DNA of 12,602 bases from Actinomycetes bacterium (GTDB lineage: Bacteria; Actinomycetota; Acidimicrobiia; Acidimicrobiales; RAAP-2): positions 1 through 12,602 of the forward strand of contig JANXTQ010000072.1 of the NCBI GenBank assembly GCA_025352305.1. The letters run 5' to 3'. The position numbers were made by a program, and so were the translations under genes. Each line of letters starts with the position of its first letter. Within the stretch, counting starts at the first letter, position 1. Positions 6,563-12,602 of the stretch are shown in pieces. Under the pieces are notes generated by a model that was given only the letters and a program-made list of their open reading frames with translations, ran no database searches and had not been told where the DNA came from.

Positions 6563-6904
6563 TCAGTCGACGATGTCGACGGAGGTCACGACGCCGTCGC
6601 GAGCGCCCGCAGCACCCACCAAGGTGCGCAGCGCCTGAGCGGTTCGTCCGCGTCGACCAATGACGCGACCCATGTCTTCGGCACCGACGTTCAAGCTCAG
6701 GAGAACTTTCGAACCTTGCTCGGACGCCGTAACCGACACCGCAGCCGGGTCATCAGCGAGAGCCGTCGCTACATATTCGAGGACGTTGCGAGCGGTGCTC
6801 GCGCGATCCAGCGCGCTGGTCGTCTCGTCGTCGTATTCGTCGTCCTCGCCGCCTTCGATGGTGTTGATATCACCGTCGACGTACTCATCGTGAATCTCGC
6901 TCAC
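6563..6904 (-). CDS. khpA: KhpA-type KH-domain RNA-binding protein with acidic N-terminal extension
   Basis: Small single-KH protein of the family encoded between rpsP and rimM in many Gram-positives; in firmicutes KhpA pairs with KhpB and affects cell division and RNA turnover. The KH core runs from about residue 38 to 113: VLEYVATALADDPAAVSV (41-58), then LLSLNVGAEDMGRVIGRRGR (68-87) with the GRRG loop that contacts RNA, then TAQALRTLVGAAGARDG and the final VDIVD. The usual length is near 76-80 residues; this one has 113, because about 36 residues rich in Asp and Glu precede the core. The start is GTG at 6902-6904 in a GTGA overlap with the rpsP stop. No in-frame ATG, GTG or TTG lies between it and the KH core, so the extension should be translated. 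Confidence 0.92.
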   Translation of the reverse strand: MSEIHDEYVDGDINTIEGGEDDEYDDETTSALDRASTARNVLEYVATALADDPAAVSVTASEQGSKVLLSLNVGAEDMGRVIGRRGRTAQALRTLVGAAGARDGVVTSVDIVD

Positions 6905-7197
6905 GGGGCGACCTTGGCGGCCTTGGCAGTTTCGAACGCCTCCGTCACGCCGTTGGCCTTAAAAATCTTGGCGACGCGATCAGTGGGCTGGGCACCGTTT
7001 TGGAGCCACCGCACGCACTTTTCCGTGTCGACGGTGACTACCGTCTCGGGCTGCGCAGCCGACAGGCCACGCGGTTGATAGGTTCCGACGATCTCTAAAA
7101 ACGCACCGCCGCGCGCACGGCGAGCGTCGGCGGCAACAATGCGGTAGGTGGGTTGCTTCTTCTTACCCATCCGCACGAGACGTAGTTTGACTGCCAC
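6901..7197 (-). CDS. rpsP: 30S ribosomal protein S16
   Basis: Small-subunit assembly protein. The protein is 98 residues with the classic N-terminus MAVKLRLVRMGKKKQPTYRI, then VAADARRARGGAFLEIVGTY (21-40) and VRWLQNGAQPTDRVAKIFKA (62-81). A short Ala/Lys-rich tail ends it, without the long C-terminal extension of mycobacterial S16. The start is GTG at 7195-7197, seven bases after the Shine-Dalgarno AAGGGAA (plus-strand 7205-7211). The stop overlaps the next gene by four bases. The 65-base spacer before it contains inverted repeats that may control the ribosomal part of the cluster. Confidence 0.98.
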   Translation of the reverse strand: MAVKLRLVRMGKKKQPTYRIVAADARRARGGAFLEIVGTYQPRGLSAAQPETVVTVDTEKCVRWLQNGAQPTDRVAKIFKANGVTEAFETAKAAKVAP

Positions 7198-7204
7198 GAG
7201 AAAG

Positions 7205-7251
7205 TTCCCTTCGAAGTTTCGTTTCGGTCCCGAAACGCGGGCTCGAGCCCG
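7205..7251 (-). promoter_or_regulatory. Leader of rpsP with two inverted repeats and a Shine-Dalgarno site
   Basis: The ffh-rpsP spacer (7198-7262) is the longest one in the right half. It contains a perfect 14-base palindrome, CGGGCTCGAGCCCG (7238-7251). Next to it is a hairpin with arms GTTTCG (7221-7226) and CGAAAC (7231-7236) around a 4-base loop. A second GTTTCG (7216-7221) could pair with the same CGAAAC, so two mutually exclusive hairpins are possible. The Shine-Dalgarno AAGGGAA (7205-7211) overlaps a small palindrome CTTCGAAG (7209-7216). No T-run follows either hairpin, so a simple terminator is not supported. A role in control of rpsP translation or in mRNA processing is inference. 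Confidence 0.45.
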
Positions 7252-7262
7252 AGTGAGAGAGT

Positions 7263-8744
7263 TTAGCGCTGTTTGGGAGGGGTAACTCGCCCGCCCTTTT
7301 TCTTCTTCTTGGTTCCACCGCTCGCAGCGGCTTTCGCGCTGGGTGAGCCAAATCCCGCTGGCAATGATCCGAGTGAACTCGGAAGATCCCCACGAGACTG
7401 CGCGCGAGCGGCGAGTCCGGCCATTTTGCCGAGTCCGCCTGGCAGTGAGGGCATTGATCCGCCCCCCATCTGCTTCATCATTTTTTGCATTTCGCCGAAC
7501 TGCTTCAGTAACTGATTGACCGCCGGAACGGTGCTGGCTGATCCTCGGGCAATGCGAGCACGCCGTGAGGCGTCAATGATCTTGGGATTGGAGCGTTCCG
7601 CGCGCGTCATGGAGTGCACAATTCCCTCCACGCGGTTCAGCTCCTTGTCGTCAATATTGGACGCAGCGTTACGCATCTCTTTGGTAACACCCGGCATCAG
7701 ACGCATGAGACCGCCCAGATTGCCCATTTTTCGCACCTGATTCATCTGGACCAAAAAGTCGTCCAGCGTGAAAGTGCCCGACATCATCCGTCCGGCCGAC
7801 TCGGCGAGGACTTCAGAGTCCATGGTTCGCTCGGCCTGTTCAATCAGGCTGAGCATGTCGCCCATTCCCAAAATTCGAGACGCCATGCGCTCGGGATGAA
7901 ACAGGTCAAAGTCGCTGACCTTTTCTCCGCTGGAGGCAAACACGACGGGTCGGCCAATGACGCCGCGCGCCGACAGGATCGCTCCGCCGCGCGCGTCGTA
8001 GTCCAGTTTGGTAACAATGACGCCGGTTAGCTCTAAGGCGTCGTGAAACGCGCGGGCCGTGTGAACCGCGTCTTGGCCGGTCGATGAATCAATAACGAGG
8101 AACGTGTACTGCGGCGACGATGCGGCGCTGACCGCACGAACTTCGTTCATCAACGCTTCGTCAATCGAGAGTCGACCCGCCGTGTCAATGATCACCACGT
8201 CGCGCCCGAGGCGCGTTGCTTCGGCGACGCCACTGCGCGCGACCGACACGGGATCACTCGCCGCAGAAAATACGTCGACCCCAATGGACGCACCGAGAAC
8301 ACGCAACTGCTCAACAGCCGCGGGACGTTGAAGGTCGGCGGCCACCAAGTAGGGCTGGCGACCTTGGGATTTGAACCACTGCGCGAGTTTGGCGGCCGCG
8401 GTTGTCTTACCGGCGCCCTGTAGACCCGCGAGCAGTACGACCGTCGGTGGTCGACTGGCGTAGGTGATCTTCATCGCCGATCCGCCGAGGACCTCAATGA
8501 GTTGTTCGTGGACCGCCTTGATCACCTGTTGGCCCGGGCTGAGGGCGCGCGAGAGTACGTCTCCGCTCAGTCGCTCGCGCACCGCCTCGAGAAAACCGCG
8601 AACAACATTGAGTTCCACGTCTGCGTCGAGCAGTGCGGTACGAACCTCACCGAGCGCTGCGTCGAGGTCCGCGTCGCTGAGGCGACCTTTGGATCGCAGC
8701 GTGCTGCTGATGCGTTCTAAGCGTTCAGAAAGTGCGTCGAACAT
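7263..8744 (-). CDS. ffh: Signal recognition particle protein Ffh (SRP54)
   Basis: SRP GTPase that with 4.5S RNA binds signal sequences of nascent chains and targets ribosomes to FtsY at the membrane. The protein is 493 residues. N domain: MFDALSERLERISSTLRSKG onwards. G domain: P-loop GLQGAGKTT (107-115), DLQRPAAVEQL (137-147), DTAGRL (187-192), STGQDAV (221-227), TKLDYDARGG (245-254) and SSGEK (271-275). M domain: FHPERMASRILGMGD (282-296), FTLDDFLVQMNQVRKMG (325-341), RRARIARGS (394-402) and the Met-rich QMQKMMKQM-like helix near 417-426, then a Lys-rich tail. The usual TKLDGD has Tyr in place of Gly249. The start is ATG at 8742-8744, 16 bases after the ftsY stop. The frame continues upstream into ftsY, but the N-terminus MFDALSERL is the family start. 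Confidence 0.97.
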   Translation of the reverse strand: MFDALSERLERISSTLRSKGRLSDADLDAALGEVRTALLDADVELNVVRGFLEAVRERLSGDVLSRALSPGQQVIKAVHEQLIEVLGGSAMKITYASRPPTVVLLAGLQGAGKTTAAAKLAQWFKSQGRQPYLVAADLQRPAAVEQLRVLGASIGVDVFSAASDPVSVARSGVAEATRLGRDVVIIDTAGRLSIDEALMNEVRAVSAASSPQYTFLVIDSSTGQDAVHTARAFHDALELTGVIVTKLDYDARGGAILSARGVIGRPVVFASSGEKVSDFDLFHPERMASRILGMGDMLSLIEQAERTMDSEVLAESAGRMMSGTFTLDDFLVQMNQVRKMGNLGGLMRLMPGVTKEMRNAASNIDDKELNRVEGIVHSMTRAERSNPKIIDASRRARIARGSASTVPAVNQLLKQFGEMQKMMKQMGGGSMPSLPGGLGKMAGLAARAQSRGDLPSSLGSLPAGFGSPSAKAAASGGTKKKKKGGRVTPPKQR

Positions 8745-8760
8745 GCTGGGCAGGTTACCG

Positions 8761-9822
8761 TCAGGCGTCCAGCAGGGCGTCAACGAAAGCGTCGGGATCA
8801 AAGACGATGAGATCGTTGAGCGACTCGCCGGTGCCAATGAGCTTGACGGGAATTTCGAATTCACGTTCGATGGCGATCACGATTCCGCCCCGTGCCGTTC
8901 CGTCGAGTTTGGTGAGAACTATTCCGCTGACGTCAGCGGCGGCGAGAAACTCTCGCGCTTGAATCACGGCGTTTTGACCGGTCGTCGCGTCGAGAACCAA
9001 GAGCGTTTCGAGGATCTGACCCGGTTCACGGTCCGCGACGCGGCGGATCTTGGACAGTTCGTCCAGCAGGTTCGAACTGGTGTGTCGTCGCCCCGCGGTA
9101 TCGGCCATGACGAGGTCGTAGCCGCGCGCCACGGCGCGACCAATGGCGTCGTGAACAACTGAACCGGGGTCCGCTCCCTCGCCCGCGCGAACAATGTCCG
9201 CTCCGGAGCTCTGCGCCCACAGAGTTAGTTGCTCGGCGGCGGCGGCGCGAAAAGTGTCGCCCGCGGCGAGAATTACTTTCTTGCCGCCCGCTACCTCGCG
9301 CGCGGCCAACTTGCCGATTGTCGTGGTCTTTCCAACACCGTTCACTCCCACAAAGAGCCACACTGCGACCCGCTCATCACTCGCTTCGCTTCGTAGGGTG
9401 CGGTCGGCGTCGACCATCTGTTCACGCAACGCGATTTTCACGGCCGCGGCCACCCCCTGCGGTGCGCCGTTGGCCGCCAGGGTTTCGAGCACGAGAGCCG
9501 TTGTTGCAACACCGACGTCACTGCGCAGCAGCACCTCTTCCACGATGTCGAGTTCGTTTTCGCTCAGTTCTCCCGACTGAGTCAGTGAGCGAACTCGGTC
9601 AAAGACACCCCGAGAGGAACTGACACGACGCGACAGCGATGCGTCATCAATCTGCGCCAGCACCGGCCTCTCAGTTATTTGCGGCACCAAGAGGTCGGGC
9701 ATTGCCGCGCGCGGGGGCGCGGCCAACATCGCTCGCGCGCGCCGAGAGCGTCGTCGAACCACAACCACACCCGAGCCCAGCAGAACCGCGCTGAGGACCC
9801 CGGCGATGATCCAAAAAATCAC
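8761..9822 (-). CDS. ftsY: SRP receptor GTPase FtsY with N-terminal membrane anchor
   Basis: Docks the SRP-ribosome complex at the membrane and activates GTP hydrolysis together with Ffh. The protein is 353 residues. Residues 2-22 form a hydrophobic membrane span followed by a basic stretch (RRRSRRAR, 23-30). A linker and the N domain (about 70-145) precede the G domain. G-domain motifs are FVGVNGVGKTTTIGKLA (157-173), GDTFRAAAAEQL (188-199), DTAGRRHTSSNLLDEL (241-256), TKLDGTARGG (304-313) and GTGESLNDL (330-338). It lacks the long acidic A domain of the E. coli protein and resembles actinobacterial FtsY with a transmembrane anchor. The start GTG at 9820-9822 overlaps the smc stop as GTGA. 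The smc-ftsY-ffh order is common in Gram-positives. Confidence 0.97.
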   Translation of the reverse strand: MIFWIIAGVLSAVLLGSGVVVVRRRSRRARAMLAAPPRAAMPDLLVPQITERPVLAQIDDASLSRRVSSSRGVFDRVRSLTQSGELSENELDIVEEVLLRSDVGVATTALVLETLAANGAPQGVAAAVKIALREQMVDADRTLRSEASDERVAVWLFVGVNGVGKTTTIGKLAAREVAGGKKVILAAGDTFRAAAAEQLTLWAQSSGADIVRAGEGADPGSVVHDAIGRAVARGYDLVMADTAGRRHTSSNLLDELSKIRRVADREPGQILETLLVLDATTGQNAVIQAREFLAAADVSGIVLTKLDGTARGGIVIAIEREFEIPVKLIGTGESLNDLIVFDPDAFVDALLDA

Positions 9823-12602
9823 GGGGCTACTCCGGGCACCATTAACTCAGGGGCGTTGCGCTTCACGCGCTGGCTCACGACCTTGCTCGAGCCTCCGGGG
9901 GCCATCGTGACCCCGTACAGGGCGTCAGCGGCTTCCATTGTTCGTTTCTGGTGCGTCACGATCAGCATCTGGGCCTCGTAGCGAAACTCGTCGACGAGGC
10001 TGAGAAAACGTTGCAGGTTGACGTCGTCGAGTGCGGCCTCAACTTCGTCCATCAAATAAAACGGCGAGGGACGGGAGCGAAACACCGCGAACAGGAATGC
10101 CAAAGCGGCCATCGAGCGTTCGCCACCGGACAGCAGTGACACGCGGCGCACGTTTCGTCCCATGGGGCGTACTTCAATCTCCACTCCGGTGTTAAGCGGA
10201 TCGTCCGGCTCGGTCAAAATTAAACGGCCCTGACCGCCAGGAAAGAGCGTGGCGATGAGGGAACTGAAGTGTTCATTGACGTCGGCCACAGCCGCTGAGA
10301 AGGTCGCCATGATTTCGTCGTCCAGGGCGCGAAGGACCTCTTGGAGTTCACGACGGGCGTGGCGAACATCACTGACCTGCGCGTCGAGGTCCTTGTAGCG
10401 CTCTTCGAGGGCCGTTAGCTCTTCGAGCGCGAGCGGATTGATTGGTCCGAGCGAACTAATTCGAGCCTCAAGTTCCGCCAAGCGCTGTTCAATCGTTACG
10501 CCGTCGGCCAAGTCGGGTGCTTCGGCGTGGCTAATGGAATCCGGCTCTTCGCCGAGGTCGCGGTGAATTGACTCGTGCAAGTTGGAGATTTTGACGGCGA
10601 GTTCGGCGTGTTCAATGTCGGCACGTCGAGCCGACTCCGAAAGTTCGCTGAGACGTCCTTCGCTCAATGAACGTTGACGTCGCAACGCTTCTAAGCGTTC
10701 GGCGCCGGCGCGCGAGGCTTCGAGTTGTTCTCGATACGTTGAGGCCATGGCGGACTGTGAGAGCGCAATCTCTTCCGCGGCGGTTCTAACGAGCAACGCG
10801 AGACGACCGAGCGCGGCAATGTCGAACTCCAACTTCTCTCGTCGCGACGCCGCCTGAGCTCGTTCGACGGAGTGTCCCTCAAGTCGAGACTCCACTTCGA
10901 CACGTCGCTGACCAATGAGTCGTCGACGCTCTCCAAATTCGGCCTCGCGCCGCGACAGAGCGGTGGCCAGTTCAGCGACTTGGTCGCGGTGCGCGGTCAA
11001 CGTCGTGAGTGCTTCTCTCGCCCAACTCGCGCGCTGGGACGCTTCGAGAACGGCCTGCTCCAGCAGTGGGACTGCCGACAGTTCACTTTCCATATGCACA
11101 GTTACTTCAATGAGCTCGTTTTGAACCTCACCTCGTTCGCTCAGTAGAACCGCGGACTGCTCCGAAAGATCACTGATCGACGTTTCCAGTCGGGCACGTT
11201 CGCGAGTTAGTCGTTCGTACTCGGCGGTTTCGCTCGACAACAAGGCGTTCTGTTCGCCGAGTAGCCGACGAGCACTCAGGACCGACGTTTCCGCGCGTTG
11301 ACGAACGTCCTGGGCACCGGGAAGTTCACTCGCCGCCGCCGCGGCGGCCGCAGCTGCTTCGTCCACCGTCGAACGCGTTACGACTGCTCGACCGGACGCC
11401 ACTCTCCAACCCGACGAAGCGAATCGATCGCCGTCGGGCGTCACGATGATGAGGTGGGGATTCGCTACCGCCGTGTCAATGCCCGATTCCCAGTCGTTCG
11501 CTACGAACGCGCGGGCAAAGAGAGCATCGAGCACCCGAGAAACGTGCGCCGGCGCGTCACTGCGCGCTCGCACGCGCGAACGAAGCGCCACGCATCCAGC
11601 GGGGGTCGCGTGAACCTCGCTGGACTCGTCAAAGGCGGGCAACACGAGGCCCGCTCCACCTTCGCGGCGAATTGTTTCTAACGCTTGGCGTGCGCTACGG
11701 CGACCGTCTACAACAACGGCACTGAGCGACGCGCCCGCGGCCGACTCGACCGCGCGCTCCGCGCCGGGATCAACGTCAATGAGATCGAGAAAGGCACCGA
11801 GGACGCCGTCGAGTTGCGCAATTAACGCGCGTGAACCCGCACCAGAAAATTCGTCGAGCGCTCGAGACAACGCTTCGGCGCGCGCTTGGGTTCGAGCCGC
11901 CACGTCGGAGAGTTCACGTAGATTCTCGTCCGCTCGTTGACGCTGGGCCTCGGCGTGCGTGGACTCACGGTCGGCCTCTTCGAGCAGACCTCGTCGTTCG
12001 TGGACCGACGCCTCAGCGATTTTTAGTTCATCAGCTGTGCGGCTCAGACGTTCGAGCGCGTCCTGTTCTCGTGTCGCCACTTCATCGAGTCGCTGGCTCA
12101 CTCGACGCGTTGCCTCGTTCGCGCTGGCGAGGCTGCGTTCTAAAATTTCGACGCGTTCACGCGCTGCGGCCAACTGATCGGCCGGATTCGCGCCGCTCGC
12201 GTCGCCCCAGGTCGCGGCGTACTGATCTTCGGTCTCGGCCAAGATTGCACGAGCGCCCGTCAGTTCGTCGCGCTGAGCCAGCAGTTCAAGTTCGTCGCGC
12301 TCGAGGTCCACGAGGTCGCTAGCCAGTTTCGCGGCGTCAGCTTCGAGCGTCGCGATCACGTTCTCGTCGGCCGACGCGGCGAGCGCCGCGCGCAGCGAGC
12401 GTTGACGCTCGGCAATCAGTGACTCCGTGCCTCGCGCTCGTTCGGCGAGTCCCTGGAGCGCACCGAGAGTTGACGCCAACAACTCCTCGCGTCGTGACGC
12501 CACCTCGGCCGCTGCGGTACTGGCCTGGGCGTCGAGAGTAATGAGTTCGTGGCGCAGTTCGCGTTCGAGCTGACTCGCACTGCGTAGTTCGTCATCTAAC
12601 TC
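9819..12602 (-). CDS. smc: Chromosome segregation protein SMC, 5' end (N-terminus) cut by window edge
   Basis: ATPase of the SMC-ScpAB condensin, which organises and separates chromosomes. About 927 C-terminal residues are visible; the N-terminal head with Walker A and the start of the first coiled coil lie beyond the right edge, and the frame is open through 12602. In order, a Glu/Arg/Ala-rich coiled coil runs to about 11840. The hinge follows (about 11366-11831, with IIVTPDGDRFASSGWRVASG near its end), then the returning coiled coil. The C-terminal head has LGPINPLALEEL, FPGGQGRLILTEPDD, the ABC signature LLSGGERSMAALAF (LSGGE at 10119-10133), Walker B with D-loop FYLMDEVEAALDD and the switch IVTHQKRTMEAAD. 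Nine alanines in a row occur just after the hinge (11331-11357). All head motifs in view are intact, so the protein is probably functional. The stop overlaps the ftsY start. Confidence 0.97.
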   Translation of the reverse strand, partial: ELDDELRSASQLERELRHELITLDAQASTAAAEVASRREELLASTLGALQGLAERARGTESLIAERQRSLRAALAASADENVIATLEADAAKLASDLVDLERDELELLAQRDELTGARAILAETEDQYAATWGDASGANPADQLAAARERVEILERSLASANEATRRVSQRLDEVATREQDALERLSRTADELKIAEASVHERRGLLEEADRESTHAEAQRQRADENLRELSDVAARTQARAEALSRALDEFSGAGSRALIAQLDGVLGAFLDLIDVDPGAERAVESAAGASLSAVVVDGRRSARQALETIRREGGAGLVLPAFDESSEVHATPAGCVALRSRVRARSDAPAHVSRVLDALFARAFVANDWESGIDTAVANPHLIIVTPDGDRFASSGWRVASGRAVVTRSTVDEAAAAAAAAASELPGAQDVRQRAETSVLSARRLLGEQNALLSSETAEYERLTRERARLETSISDLSEQSAVLLSERGEVQNELIEVTVHMESELSAVPLLEQAVLEASQRASWAREALTTLTAHRDQVAELATALSRREAEFGERRRLIGQRRVEVESRLEGHSVERAQAASRREKLEFDIAALGRLALLVRTAAEEIALSQSAMASTYREQLEASRAGAERLEALRRQRSLSEGRLSELSESARRADIEHAELAVKISNLHESIHRDLGEEPDSISHAEAPDLADGVTIEQRLAELEARISSLGPINPLALEELTALEERYKDLDAQVSDVRHARRELQEVLRALDDEIMATFSAAVADVNEHFSSLIATLFPGGQGRLILTEPDDPLNTGVEIEVRPMGRNVRRVSLLSGGERSMAALAFLFAVFRSRPSPFYLMDEVEAALDDVNLQRFLSLVDEFRYEAQMLIVTHQKRTMEAADALYGVTMAPGGSSKVVSQRVKRNAPELMVPGVAP

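Noticed and set aside
6566..6580. Two GTCGAC sites close together at the end of khpA
   Set aside because: They encode the conserved C-terminal VDIVD of the KH protein, so codon repetition explains them.
8745..8864. Upstream in-frame extension of ffh of 40 codons
   Set aside because: It overlaps the end of ftsY and has no similarity to the Ffh N domain; MFDALSERL is the normal beginning.
11831..12322. 163-codon Arg-rich open frame on the plus strand
   Set aside because: It is antisense to the SMC coiled coil; the skewed composition arises from Glu/Ala/Arg codons read on the opposite strand.
1..12602. Search for mobile elements, CRISPR arrays, tRNA genes, toxin-antitoxin pairs or defence genes
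   Set aside because: No transposase or integrase motifs, no regularly spaced repeats and no tRNA-like cloverleaf were seen; the content is core genome.

Overview
The window is a compact stretch of bacterial chromosome of moderately high GC. It is almost all coding, and every gene but one is on the minus strand. It looks actinobacterial. It carries the actinobacterial DUF2469 protein, a PPOX-class enzyme of the F420-dependent type, an FtsY with an N-terminal membrane anchor, an Ffh with the FAS(S/T)GEK loop I associate with actinobacteria, many GTG starts, and the order smc-ftsY-ffh-rpsP-khpA-rimM-trmD-rplS. An Acidimicrobiia-like lineage would fit the tight packing, but that placement is inference.

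Right half (about 4130-12602, read right to left): a housekeeping series. It starts with a 5'-truncated smc (chromosome condensation), then ftsY and ffh (receptor and GTPase of the signal recognition particle). A 65-base spacer with inverted repeats follows. Then come rpsP (S16), a KhpA-type KH protein with an unusual acidic N-terminus, rimM (30S maturation), trmD (tRNA m1G37 methyltransferase, with Glu where the catalytic Asp is expected) and rplS (L19). A DUF2469 gene follows directly, without the lepB and rnhB genes often found here. Last is a 163-codon gene I do not recognise with certainty; it resembles a shrunken luciferase-like (LLM) flavin enzyme. Three junctions in this half are 4-base stop/start overlaps (GTGA or ATGA).

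Left half: the only plus-strand gene is the PPOX-class protein (3721-4122). It converges on the LLM-like gene and diverges from nfo across 49 bases. The minus-strand group nfo (endonuclease IV), fumC (class II fumarase), a pterin-4a-carbinolamine dehydratase and a membrane acyltransferase cut by the left window edge probably forms one transcription unit. A hairpin lies between the last two genes and bears on which start codon the acyltransferase uses.

I found no RNA gene, mobile element, CRISPR array, prophage or attachment site, and no gene-free stretch longer than about 65 bases. Most of the window is ordinary core genome. The items most worth a second look are the LLM-like orphan, the TrmD active-site substitution, the KhpA extension, the spacer before rpsP and the hairpin before the acyltransferase.
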